The position numbers and the translations under genes are program-made. Shown here piece after piece: positions 28,836-37,522 of a stretch of 64,000 nt of DNA. The DNA comes from Sphingobacterium detergens (GTDB lineage Bacteria; Bacteroidota; Bacteroidia; Sphingobacteriales; Sphingobacteriaceae), in the NCBI RefSeq assembly GCF_003610355.1, contig NZ_RAPY01000002.1:620001-684000 (forward strand), in the 5' to 3' direction. Within the stretch, counting starts at the first letter, position 1. The number at the start of each line of letters is the position of its first letter. The notes under the pieces were generated by a model. That model had not been told where the DNA came from and ran no database searches. It worked only from the letters and a program-made list of their open reading frames with translations.

Positions 28836-29522
28836 ATGCAGATACTTTTGGTAGAGGACGATCGTCGTATTAGTAGCTTTGTCGTGAAAGGGCTGGAAGA
28901 GTTGGGCCATCAGGTCATTTTGGCGGAATCCGCTGAAGCGGCACGAGAATGGGTCAATGCAGATTCCCTGGATATTGTGGTACTGGATATTATGTTACCG
29001 GGAATCGATGGGATCCAGTTTACAAAAACGCTGCGCTACCGAAAAAACCATATTCCCATTCTGATCCTCAGCGCACTTGGTGAAATTGAAGATAAAGTCG
29101 ATGCCCTGGAAAGTGGTGCCGATGATTACCTGGTCAAACCTTTTTCGTTTAAAGAACTCCTCAGCCGCATCAAAGCTTTGGTACGCCGGGACAGCTATAA
29201 AAATGCAACCCATGTAAATGATAGCTGCATCGAAATTCGCGATCTCAAAGTGGATCTGGATCGTTATGAAGTCTATAAAGGTGGTGCAAATGTTGATCTT
29301 TCGCCTAAAGAATTTAAGCTATTTAAGTATTTGATTGAAAATCGCAATAAGACCCTTTCACGTACCGCGATCCTACAGGCTGTCTGGGGTATTGATTTTG
29401 ATAACAATACCAATGTCGTGGATGTCTATGTCTCCTATCTACGGGGGAAAGTGGATGATGGAAGTGATACATCCATTATCAGGACGGTCAAAGGGGTCGG
29501 TTACATGCTCAAAACGGACTGA
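28836..29522 (+). CDS. OmpR-family response regulator of metal-efflux operon
   Basis: The 228-residue protein has a receiver domain (1-115) with the acidic pair Glu7-Asp8-Asp9, phospho-acceptor Asp51 (VVLDIMLPGIDG) and Lys102 region (YLVKPFSFKELL). A winged-helix DNA-binding domain follows (130-228, LSPKEFKLFKYLIENRNKTLS, VDVYVSYLRGKVD). It is paired with the histidine kinase 2 bases downstream and precedes a CzcCBA-type efflux operon, so a CusR/CzcR-like role in sensing metal is likely. A probable binding site is the inverted repeat at 30896-30917. Confidence 0.95.
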   Translation: MQILLVEDDRRISSFVVKGLEELGHQVILAESAEAAREWVNADSLDIVVLDIMLPGIDGIQFTKTLRYRKNHIPILILSALGEIEDKVDALESGADDYLVKPFSFKELLSRIKALVRRDSYKNATHVNDSCIEIRDLKVDLDRYEVYKGGANVDLSPKEFKLFKYLIENRNKTLSRTAILQAVWGIDFDNNTNVVDVYVSYLRGKVDDGSDTSIIRTVKGVGYMLKTD

Positions 29523-29524
29523 CC

Positions 29525-30871
29525 ATGAACCTCAAGATCAGACTGACCCTTTTTTCTTCCTTGGTCTTCACGATCATTTTTGGACTTGCAACGCTGGTCA
29601 TTTACTGGATATTCTATAATTCTTCCGAACGGCATCTGATCAGTTCGCTGGAAAAAAATGCAAAAATCGCCGGTATCTATTACCTGGAGGCGGATGAACA
29701 GAGCCCCTTAAAACATCTGGAGTCCAAAAATCAGTATGAAAGTCTGGTCAAGCGGGCTATGGTAGCGGTCTATAATGCCGAAGGCCAAGTGAGTTATGGT
29801 GGCCTGAAATATGATAATCAAATCAGTAAAAGCTTGTTGACGCAGCTGAAATCCCAAAAAACTGTTTATTTTAAAACGGAGGACAGCTTTTATTTTGGCC
29901 TGTATTATCCCGATAATCAGGGTGATTTTTTTGTCTTTGTCAAAGAGTCTAATACGGACTTTAATCAGCAACTAAATCGCCTGCTTTTTATTCTCGTGCT
30001 CGTTTTTCTGGTTGCCTTGATCAGCATTGTTTTGTTATCGGTCTGGCTCAGCAAATATGCCTATCTGCCCATCCGGAATGTCATTCAGGAAATCCAACAT
30101 AAGGATTTAAATACTATCCAGGAGCCATTGACGGTTATTAAGACAAAAGATGAGCTGCAAGATCTGATCGAAAGCTACAATGCGCTCCTGCGCCGGATCA
30201 GTGAAAATATGATTATCCGAAAGAATTTTGTGAGCTATGTATCCCATGAGTTTCGTACACCTCTCGCCGGTATTTTGGGGTCGATGGAGGTTTTTGGAAC
30301 GAAAGCCCGTAGCCAGGAGGAGTATCAGGAACTGGCAGCGACCATCACCGAGCATGTAAATTTTCTAAATCACCTGATCGGAAATTTTCTATTGCTGACG
30401 GAAGATCAAGCTTTGAAGCGGTCGATGGAGGTCTTTCGCATCGATGAAGTGGTCTGGGACTTGGTACCTAAGTTTAAGCGGACATTTGCCGTACCCCTGA
30501 AAATCGAGCTACAGGTGGATGAACCACATTATTTTAATTTTCGGGGTAATCGCATGCTTGTGGCCTTGTCGATCTCCAACCTGATCGAAAACGCTCTTAA
30601 ATATGCCAATGGCCAAGAAGTAGTGGTGCGCATGACGACCCTCGATGAGCGCCTATCCCTAGAAATTATTGACCAGGGTATCGGTATTCCACAAGCGGAG
30701 CTGGAGGCCGTGAAGCAGACCTTTTACCGCGGAACAAATGTCGGTACTGTCAAAGGTAGTGGTATCGGCCTTTCCTTTGCGCAGATCGTGTTTAAAGACC
30801 AGGGGGTGGACTTTGCTATTCGTTCCAATGACCTGGGGACGACCGTATCGCTGCTGTTCCCAAAATTCTAA
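29525..30871 (+). CDS. Sensor histidine kinase of metal-efflux operon
   Basis: The 448-residue kinase has membrane helix 1 (about 8-30), a periplasmic sensor of about 115 residues and helix 2 (about 150-175). It then has a HAMP-like linker, the dimerisation domain with H-box SHEFRTPL (phospho-acceptor His241), and an ATPase domain with N (LIENALKYANG), G1 (DQGIGIP) and G2 (GSGIGLSFAQ) boxes. The layout matches CusS-like metal sensors. It overlaps no gene but lies 2 bases after the regulator. No histidine- or methionine-rich metal motif stands out in the sensor, so the metal cannot be named. Confidence 0.95.
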   Translation: MNLKIRLTLFSSLVFTIIFGLATLVIYWIFYNSSERHLISSLEKNAKIAGIYYLEADEQSPLKHLESKNQYESLVKRAMVAVYNAEGQVSYGGLKYDNQISKSLLTQLKSQKTVYFKTEDSFYFGLYYPDNQGDFFVFVKESNTDFNQQLNRLLFILVLVFLVALISIVLLSVWLSKYAYLPIRNVIQEIQHKDLNTIQEPLTVIKTKDELQDLIESYNALLRRISENMIIRKNFVSYVSHEFRTPLAGILGSMEVFGTKARSQEEYQELAATITEHVNFLNHLIGNFLLLTEDQALKRSMEVFRIDEVVWDLVPKFKRTFAVPLKIELQVDEPHYFNFRGNRMLVALSISNLIENALKYANGQEVVVRMTTLDERLSLEIIDQGIGIPQAELEAVKQTFYRGTNVGTVKGSGIGLSFAQIVFKDQGVDFAIRSNDLGTTVSLLFPKF

Positions 30872-30895
30872 TCATTCTCTAATCTCTTCTAATCA

Positions 30896-30917
30896 AACTT
30901 TAATTTACCTTAAAGTT
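30896..30917. promoter_or_regulatory. Inverted repeat operator on the metal-efflux promoter
   Basis: AACTTTAA at 30896-30903 and TTAAAGTT at 30910-30917 form a perfect 8-base inverted repeat with a 6-base spacer. The right arm overlaps the -33 TTG element of the promoter. Position and form fit a CusR/CzcR-like response-regulator box, most likely for the response regulator encoded at 28836. Confidence 0.6.
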
Positions 30918-30944
30918 GCCTGTAATCCCTGTCTCTTAGTTTTG
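30916..30944 (+). promoter_or_regulatory. Bacteroidota-type promoter of czcCBA-like operon (TTG-N18-TAGTTTTG)
   Basis: TTG at 30916-30918 and TAGTTTTG at 30937-30944 match the -33/-7 pattern with an 18-base gap. Transcription should start near 30950, which excludes the GTG at 30944 as a start codon and favours GTG at 30962 for the channel gene. Confidence 0.6.
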
Positions 30945-30961
30945 TGGAAATACAAAATAGA

Positions 30962-32233
30962 GTGAGAAAAATACGCATTACATTAGTTCTTCTTCTTGGC
31001 TTGAACAGCAGATTATTTGCACAGGAAATCCCCGAAAAGCATTTGCAAAAATCAGAGATTGAGCAGGTATTCCTAACACATAACCTGTCCTTGATGGCGC
31101 AGCGTTTTCAGATGAAACAGGCTGAAGCAGCGGTACTACAGGCCAAGCTGTGGCCCAACCCCAAGATCTCCATCGGTGAGGTCAACCTCTGGAAAAACTC
31201 TTCCAGTGAGGAGCTGCCGGCATTGATCGGAAATTACGGACGATACCAACAGGTGGAAATGGAACTGGAGCAGACGATTGAACTGGCCGGCAAAAGAAAA
31301 AAACGGGTACAGCTGCAACTCCTTGAAAAGGAGAATGCGCAACTTCAGTTTGAGGAATTGCTCCGCAACCTGAAATATGACCTCCGTAGCCAATGCCTGG
31401 AATTGCAAGTGCTGCAGGAAAAGGAGCGTCTCTATAGCAATCAGGTCGGAATCTTCCAGAAGCTGGCGCAATCTTATCAAAACCAGTGGAAAGAAGGCAA
31501 TGTCAGCGAAATGGATTACCTCCGGATCCAGAGTGAATCCATGGCTTTTGGGAATAAGCTGAACGAAATACAGCAGGAGAAAATAGCAAAAATGAACGAT
31601 GTTGCGCGTTATCTCGGGGCAAAGGGAACGGCGCTTTTCATCGCGGATACCATCGGTAGCCCTGCCTTTATTGCGAATAGACAAAACGAATGGAAAATCA
31701 TGGCCATGGATAATCGTAGTGATTATAAAATCATTCACAATGAATTTAAGAAAGGGCAAGTGCAACTGGAAATAGAGAAAGCCGAACGTGTGCCAAACCT
31801 GGAAGTCTCCGTGAATTATGATCGGGGCGGAAATATTATGCGCGATTTTATTGGTCTGGGGCTTTCTATGGATCTGCCTCTATTTAATAGAAACCAAGGG
31901 AATATCAAGATCGCGAAACTGGAACTGGAAAAAAATAAGGTTGAAATCGAGCAGTTTCGTATTGATATCGAACGGGAGATCGATTTTCTTTCCGCACGGC
32001 TAAGCAATTTGGAATCTAGCCTGAAAGCTATGGATAAAGGGTTTGACGGTAAGCTGGATGTTGCCCTGGAACGCTATGTCCGAAATTTCCAGGAACGTAG
32101 GCTGACCATTGTTGAGTTTATAGACTTTATCAATAATTATATGGAAAACAAAGAATCAATATTGGAACGCAGGGCTAAATATCTTCAGTATAGCGAAGAA
32201 CTGACCTATTTAGTCGGAAAGGATATTGTCTAA
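30962..32233 (+). CDS. Outer-membrane efflux channel (CzcC/CusC-like TolC family)
   Basis: I choose the GTG at 30962, giving 423 residues with a clean signal peptide (RKIRITLVLLLGLNSRLFAQ); the GTG at 30944 lies inside the predicted -7 element. The mature part has two TolC-type helical repeats (MAQRFQMKQAEAAVLQAKLWPNPKISIGEVNLW, named here only as the conserved LWPNP region). It has the long helices EKERLYSNQ and IEREIDFLSARL, and no lipobox. It forms the outer-membrane duct of a tripartite heavy-metal pump. Its stop codon overlaps the adaptor ATG by one base (TAATG). Confidence 0.9.
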   Translation: MRKIRITLVLLLGLNSRLFAQEIPEKHLQKSEIEQVFLTHNLSLMAQRFQMKQAEAAVLQAKLWPNPKISIGEVNLWKNSSSEELPALIGNYGRYQQVEMELEQTIELAGKRKKRVQLQLLEKENAQLQFEELLRNLKYDLRSQCLELQVLQEKERLYSNQVGIFQKLAQSYQNQWKEGNVSEMDYLRIQSESMAFGNKLNEIQQEKIAKMNDVARYLGAKGTALFIADTIGSPAFIANRQNEWKIMAMDNRSDYKIIHNEFKKGQVQLEIEKAERVPNLEVSVNYDRGGNIMRDFIGLGLSMDLPLFNRNQGNIKIAKLELEKNKVEIEQFRIDIEREIDFLSARLSNLESSLKAMDKGFDGKLDVALERYVRNFQERRLTIVEFIDFINNYMENKESILERRAKYLQYSEELTYLVGKDIV

Positions 32234-33339
32234 TGAAAGGTAATTTTTTAATGCCACTGGCGCTTTTGTCTATTTGTCTCCTGTGGGGCTGTCAGTCGGA
32301 GCAAAAGGAGGAACAGCATGTCGTAGAGACAAAAGGCTTTTGCTTAAGTGATGATTTCAAACGCCATATCAAAATTGATTCGATCCAAAAGCGGGATGTG
32401 TCTGAACAGATCACCTTAAACGGCGCAATTCAATACAACCAGGATGAGCTCGCTGCGCTGAAGAGCCCTATTCAGGGAATGGTGCAATCTGTCGCTGTAA
32501 AAATGGGTGATTATGTGGAGAAAGGGCAGGTGCTGGTATCACTCAAAGGGACCTCGGTCAATGATCTAGGAAAGGAACTCCGCGAGCTGGAAAACAATAG
32601 ACGCCTGACCGAAAGTAAGGTGAATAGTTTACGTAGTATGCTGAAAGATGGCATGGCTTCCCAGCGTGAGCTGGAAGAGATGGAAAGCGAACTGAAATCT
32701 GTGCAGATCGGGATCCAGAACGTGAAGGCGAATATGAAACTGCTGAACGGATCCGCTGAAAATGGTGTTTTTTATATCCGTGCACCCAAAACTGGGTATA
32801 TCGTTGACAAAAAAGTAAGTCCGGGTATGACCGTAGGTGACGATACGGATCTACTGTCCATCAGTAACCTGAATGAGGTCTGGGTGACCGTCAATATTTA
32901 CGCAAATAACTTACCCTTTGTCAAAAATGGCGCTCATGTGAGGATCACAACCTTGGCTTATAAAGGCGAATATTTTGATGGCTATATTGATCAGGTGGCC
33001 AACTTTTTTGATCCCGAAGAGCGGGTGGTCAAAGCACGCGTCAAGCTGCTCAATAAGGATTTGAGGTTGAAACCGGGCATGAGCGTGGATGTGTTGGTCG
33101 AGAAGGGATCCGCAGGGCAGCAGCAACACTTGTTGGCAATCCCCAAAAACGCCATTATCTTGCATAATAACAAGAATTATGTCGTGATCTACAAAAGCGA
33201 CTGTGATCTATCCGTAAGGACTGTTGATATCGTGTCGGAAAACGAAACTTATGCTTTTGTCGAAACAGGATTGGAGGAAGGGGACCGTGTGTTGACAGAA
33301 AATGAATTGATTGTATTTGATGAATTGATGAATAGATAG
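32233..33339 (+). CDS. RND heavy-metal efflux adaptor lipoprotein (CzcB/CusB-like)
   Basis: The 368-residue protein has a lipoprotein signal (LLWGC, Cys20) and adaptor domains. The lipoyl halves read SPIQGMVQSVAVKMGDYVEKG and APKTGYIVDKKVSPG, and a helical hairpin sits at about 110-165. A beta-barrel follows (LNEVWVTVNIYANNLPFV) and a membrane-proximal domain (GMSVDVLVEKGS ... AIPKNAI). It would join the CzcA-like pump to the channel. It starts by translational coupling with the channel gene and ends one base before the pump gene. A lone Cys-containing segment, KGFCLSDDF, follows the signal; whether it binds metal is unknown. Confidence 0.95.
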   Translation: MKGNFLMPLALLSICLLWGCQSEQKEEQHVVETKGFCLSDDFKRHIKIDSIQKRDVSEQITLNGAIQYNQDELAALKSPIQGMVQSVAVKMGDYVEKGQVLVSLKGTSVNDLGKELRELENNRRLTESKVNSLRSMLKDGMASQRELEEMESELKSVQIGIQNVKANMKLLNGSAENGVFYIRAPKTGYIVDKKVSPGMTVGDDTDLLSISNLNEVWVTVNIYANNLPFVKNGAHVRITTLAYKGEYFDGYIDQVANFFDPEERVVKARVKLLNKDLRLKPGMSVDVLVEKGSAGQQQHLLAIPKNAIILHNNKNYVVIYKSDCDLSVRTVDIVSENETYAFVETGLEEGDRVLTENELIVFDELMNR

Positions 33340-33340
33340 G

Positions 33341-36300
33341 ATGAAGAAGGTTGTACAAAATATCGTTTCATTTTCATTGAAACATTCCTTGGTGGTGCTA
33401 TTTTTTACGCTGGCTTTATTGTTCGGTGGAATTTACGCTTACCTGCATACCCCGATCGAAGCATTTCCAGATGTAACGAATACCCGTGTTCGGATCATCA
33501 CACAATGGCCGGGACGCAGTGCCGAAGAAATTGAAAAATTTGTCACACTACCCGTCACCAAGGAAATGAACACCATCCCCAAAAAGACGAATGTGCGGTC
33601 GATTTCCCTGTTTGGACTCTCTGTGGTGACGGTGCAGTTTGAGGATGAGGTCGAAGACTTCTATGCGCAGCAATATGCGGGTAATAAAATGCGCTCCATT
33701 GAGCTGCCGGAAGGGGCCGAAAGTTCCATTGAACCACCTTCGGGGGCCACAGGGGAAATCTTTCGCTATGTGGTCAAAAGTAACCTGCCGATCAAGGAGG
33801 TATCTGCTATTCAGGACTGGGTGATCGAACGGGAGCTTGTTGGGGTGCCGGGGGTGGCGGATGTCGTAAGCTTTGGTGGTGAAGAAAAGATCTATGAAAT
33901 AAAGATCAATCCAACGGAACTGGCCAACTATAACCTTTCACCATTGGATGTGTATGAGGCGGTATCGCGCTCAAATATTAATGTGGGTGGTGATGTAATC
34001 CAAAAAGGAAATCAGGCCTATGTCGTGCGCGGCGTGGGGCTGTTGGATAAAATAGATGATATTGGCAATATTTTGATCAAGGTGGTAGGCAATACGCCTA
34101 TCCTGGTCAAGCATGTGGCTGAAATAGAATTGGGTGCCAAACCGCGGCTTGGACAGGTGGGGCTCAACGAGGAAGATGACCTGGTACAGGGGATTGTCAT
34201 TATGCTCCGGGGTGAAAATCCATCGGCAGTAGTGACACGCCTGAAAGAAAAAATTGAGGAATTGAACGGCCGTATCTTACCGGAGAATGTCAAGATTGAA
34301 CCGGTGATTGACCGCACAAAATTGGTTAACAATACAGTGCATACGGTGTCGAAAAACCTGATCGAGGGTGTTATCCTGGTTTCGATCATTGTCTTTATCT
34401 TTTTGAACAACTGGAAGACAACCTTTATTGTAGCCTCGGTAATTCCATTGGCCTTCCTGTTTGCGATCATCTTATTGAAAATTCAGGGCCTGCCGGCTAA
34501 TCTGATTTCCATGGGGGCATTGGACTTTGGCCTATTGCTCGAGGGGACGCTGGTGATCGTGGAGACGGTTTTTGTCTCCCTGGAAAAGGAGGCACATCGG
34601 CTGGGGACGGCCCGTTTCAACAAAGTCTCCAAGCTGGGTATCATTAAAAAGAGTGCAGGTTCGGTGGCTGGATATATCTTTTTTGCCTTATTGATCCTGA
34701 TTGTCGCCCTGACGCCGATTTTCTCTTTTCAAAAGGTAGAAGGAAAGATGTTTTCACCTTTGGCCTTTACGCTTGGCTACGCCCTGCTGGGTTCTTTGGT
34801 CCTGAGTCTGACCTATGTGCCTGCAATGTGTAAATATCTGCTGAAGAAGAATATCAAAGAGGATGAAAATAAAATAACGCGGGTAAGCCGAAGGGTAATT
34901 TTTAAAGGATTTAAGAAAGCTTTTGATCATCCCAAATGGACCTTGGGGATTTTTGGATTGGCATTGGTTGTCTGTATGGTGCGGTTTAGCTATTACGGTT
35001 CAGAATTTCTGCCAAAGCTCAATGAAGGCGCCATTTATGTCCGGGCGACATTGCCAAATAGTGTCAACCTGGAGGAATCCGTCAAACTAACAAAAACGAT
35101 GAAAACAAAGTTGATCAAACAGTTTGACGAGATTGATTTTATTATGACACAGACGGGTAGACCCAATGACGGAACTGATCCGACGGGTTTTTTCAATATC
35201 GAATTTAATATTGAATTGAAGCCGGAGGGTGAGTGGAAGCGGAAGATATCCAAGGAAACATTGATCGGGCAGATGCGCGATAGCCTACAGACTTTCCCCG
35301 GAATAAATTTTGGCTTTAGTCAACCTATTCAGGACAATGTGGAGGAGTATGTGGCTGGCGTGAAAAGTCCGTTGGTGATCAAAATTTTTGGTGAGAACCT
35401 CCAGGATCTGGAGAATAAAGCCAACAAGTTTGCCGAATCACTTCAAAAGGTCGATGGGATCACGGATGTAAACGTGTTTAAAAATATCGGCTTACCCGAA
35501 TTGCGCATTCAGCTGCATGACTCCAAGATGGCGAAGTATGGGGTATCGACCAGGGATGTACAGTCGGTTATTGAGATGACCATCGGGGGGCAATCGGTGA
35601 CGCATTTTTACGACAATGAGCGCATTTTTGATGTCCGTCTCCGCTTCCAGAAGCAGTATCGCGATAGCCCTGAAAAGATCGGGAACATCATTATCCCCAC
35701 GATGAACGATCAGAAAGTACCGTTGCGGGAAATAGCAACCATAGACTATCATACAGGACCAGCCTTTATCTATCGCGACGGAAATTCCCGCTATATCGGG
35801 GTTGGATTTAACATCGAAGGTCGGGATCTAGGCAGCACCATTGCGGATGCAAAAAAACAGATCGCGGCTGACGTTAAATTGCCCAAATCCTATAAGGTTG
35901 TCTGGGCCGGTGAGTTTGAAAGTAAAGAGCGCGCGACCAAACAGTTAATGCAGGTGGTCCCGGTTTCACTGTTATTGATCTTGCTTTTGCTCTATGCTAA
36001 TTTTGGAAATCTAAAAGATACACTGATCTCCTCCCTGACACTTGCTTTTGCATTTATCGGTGGGTTTGTATCCCTGTGGATGACGGGGACAACATTTGGG
36101 ATCTCGGCCGGTATTGGTTTTATTATTCTCTTTGGTGTCGCCACGATCGATGGGATTGTTTTAATCGGTGTCATGAAAGAAAACCTGTTAAATAAAATGG
36201 GCTTGATGCCTGCAATTTACGAAGCCGTAAAAAGTCGGATCAGGCCAATCCTAATGATTGCGCTCATGGGCGCGATGGGCTTATTGCCAGCAGCACTGTC

Positions 36301-36436
36301 CAACGGAATGGGGTCCGAAATCCAGAAACCATTGGCCATTATGATTGTCGGTGGGTTGATTATCTGTATGATTCTTTCATTCTCCATTCTGCCGATTGTT
36401 TTCTACTATGCTTACAAAAAGGAAAATAGAGATTAA
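33341..36436 (+). CDS. RND heavy-metal efflux pump (CzcA/CusA-like, HME-RND)
   Basis: The 1031-residue inner-membrane pump has the RND two-fold layout and starts with the family signature at residues 20-60 (TPIEAFPDVTNTRVRI, TQWPGRSAEEIEKFV). Its transmembrane-4 motif is DFGLLLEG, with Asp395 kept and Glu401 where CzcA/CusA usually have Asp, and VETVF instead of VEN at the end. It should export divalent or monovalent metals from cell envelope to outside. The exact metal (Zn/Co/Cd or Cu/Ag) cannot be assigned by eye. It is last in its operon and is followed by an extended hairpin terminator. Confidence 0.96.
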   Translation: MKKVVQNIVSFSLKHSLVVLFFTLALLFGGIYAYLHTPIEAFPDVTNTRVRIITQWPGRSAEEIEKFVTLPVTKEMNTIPKKTNVRSISLFGLSVVTVQFEDEVEDFYAQQYAGNKMRSIELPEGAESSIEPPSGATGEIFRYVVKSNLPIKEVSAIQDWVIERELVGVPGVADVVSFGGEEKIYEIKINPTELANYNLSPLDVYEAVSRSNINVGGDVIQKGNQAYVVRGVGLLDKIDDIGNILIKVVGNTPILVKHVAEIELGAKPRLGQVGLNEEDDLVQGIVIMLRGENPSAVVTRLKEKIEELNGRILPENVKIEPVIDRTKLVNNTVHTVSKNLIEGVILVSIIVFIFLNNWKTTFIVASVIPLAFLFAIILLKIQGLPANLISMGALDFGLLLEGTLVIVETVFVSLEKEAHRLGTARFNKVSKLGIIKKSAGSVAGYIFFALLILIVALTPIFSFQKVEGKMFSPLAFTLGYALLGSLVLSLTYVPAMCKYLLKKNIKEDENKITRVSRRVIFKGFKKAFDHPKWTLGIFGLALVVCMVRFSYYGSEFLPKLNEGAIYVRATLPNSVNLEESVKLTKTMKTKLIKQFDEIDFIMTQTGRPNDGTDPTGFFNIEFNIELKPEGEWKRKISKETLIGQMRDSLQTFPGINFGFSQPIQDNVEEYVAGVKSPLVIKIFGENLQDLENKANKFAESLQKVDGITDVNVFKNIGLPELRIQLHDSKMAKYGVSTRDVQSVIEMTIGGQSVTHFYDNERIFDVRLRFQKQYRDSPEKIGNIIIPTMNDQKVPLREIATIDYHTGPAFIYRDGNSRYIGVGFNIEGRDLGSTIADAKKQIAADVKLPKSYKVVWAGEFESKERATKQLMQVVPVSLLLILLLLYANFGNLKDTLISSLTLAFAFIGGFVSLWMTGTTFGISAGIGFIILFGVATIDGIVLIGVMKENLLNKMGLMPAIYEAVKSRIRPILMIALMGAMGLLPAALSNGMGSEIQKPLAIMIVGGLIICMILSFSILPIVFYYAYKKENRD

Positions 36437-36467
36437 GCACCCATTTTTTATTCATTATATACTTGAT

Positions 36468-36501
36468 AAAGGTTGCCTGCTAATAAAGCAGAGCAGCCTT
36501 T
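36468..36501. terminator. Terminator between converging efflux and ABC operons
   Basis: AAAGGTTGC-CTGCT, a 5-base loop, AGCAG-A-GCAGCCTTT form an interrupted 14-pair stem with one G-T pair and one bulged A, followed by GTTGTTTTA. It lies between the convergent CzcA-like and ABC permease genes and may act on both. Confidence 0.7.
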
Positions 36502-36529
36502 GTTGTTTTATTGTAATCAAGAGATGCAA

Positions 36530-37522
36530 TCAACTCCGTATTTCTCTCCGCATAAAGATGTAATAGGACCATGCAAAGCAGACCATCATGGCTGCTGTGA
36601 GCCCACTGATTTGCGGCCAGACCATCAGAAAACTTTCACGGAAGGAGAGGGGCGATGGAATAGCTCCCACCATCTGCTCCATGGTGATCGGGCCGAGGCT
36701 ACGTACCGAGGGCATCAACAAGGTAGTCGTTGCATCGGTATAGAGCTGGCTCGGAGATATCCGAAGTAGATTTAAAATCAGCTCATTGTAGCCAATGTAC
36801 TCCTGTTCCGAAATATAATTGGGATTGGGCAAAAAGGGGCGTATCGCTAAGTTCACCAAAATTGGAAAAAAGACGGTAAAAAATAACCAGATACCGATTG
36901 CCGTAAGTGCTGAAGTGGCTGGCTGACGAAAGCGGATTGACAGCAGGATGGAGAGGCTCAGCCAAAAGGCGACATACAGCACACTCATTAGCGTAAATCC
37001 AAGGATTCGCAGGAGTTCCTGTGGCTCGATCCGTACACCGGTACCGAGCAGTCCTCCTCCGATCATCATCAGTACCAGCGCAATAAATAAGGTGCCTACA
37101 ACAACCAATGGTGCCAGAAATTTGGCAAATAGCAGGTTGTCGCGATAAATGGGTTGTGCCAGTAGGCGCGTGAGTGTACCGTTGTTATATTCTGCATTGA
37201 CGGCATCAAAACCTAGGGCGATACCCAGTAAAGGAGCCAGAAAATTTAAAAAAACATGAAAAGGCGGAATGGAATTATCCGTAGTGGTCAGCAGTTTGAG
37301 ATACAGAAATGACTGGTCGGGATCACGCATATTGCTGACCGCGTCTTTAAGTCCCATGGAAGAAATATAGAGGGAAGCGCCAAAGGTCAATATAATGAGC
37401 AGAATTAGTATGATAAAACGCCAGCTGCGGATATGTGCTGCGATTTCTTTGCGGACCAGCACCTGCATCGGAACGGATGGCTGCTTATTGATATCTTTTG
37501 AATAAACTGTTAGATTTTTCAT
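36530..37522 (-). CDS. ABC transporter permease (ABC-2 type)
   Basis: The 330-residue protein has six membrane segments, beginning at about residue 32 (WRFIILILLIILTFGASLYI) and ending at about residue 325. A large loop after the first helix contains DAVNAEYNNGTLTRLLAQPIYR, the typical ABC-2 permease pattern. It is the third gene of a NEW3/ATPase/permease set, and its start overlaps the ATPase gene by 38 bases, suggesting coupled translation. Such loci move or assemble unknown surface or envelope substrates. The NosY-type similarity is general; copper delivery cannot be concluded. Confidence 0.92.
   Translation of the reverse strand: MKNLTVYSKDINKQPSVPMQVLVRKEIAAHIRSWRFIILILLIILTFGASLYISSMGLKDAVSNMRDPDQSFLYLKLLTTTDNSIPPFHVFLNFLAPLLGIALGFDAVNAEYNNGTLTRLLAQPIYRDNLLFAKFLAPLVVVGTLFIALVLMMIGGGLLGTGVRIEPQELLRILGFTLMSVLYVAFWLSLSILLSIRFRQPATSALTAIGIWLFFTVFFPILVNLAIRPFLPNPNYISEQEYIGYNELILNLLRISPSQLYTDATTTLLMPSVRSLGPITMEQMVGAIPSPLSFRESFLMVWPQISGLTAAMMVCFAWSYYIFMRREIRS

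Noticed and set aside
30944..30961. GTG at 30944 as start of the CzcC-like channel
   Set aside because: It falls inside the predicted -7 promoter element and adds residues before an otherwise complete signal peptide.
31136..31765. 209-codon minus-strand open frame
   Set aside because: It lies opposite the TolC-type channel gene, which has clear conserved segments; the antisense frame has none.
33341..36436. Naming the pump as a copper or zinc exporter
   Set aside because: No metal-specific residues could be verified by eye; both CzcA and CusA types share the features seen.
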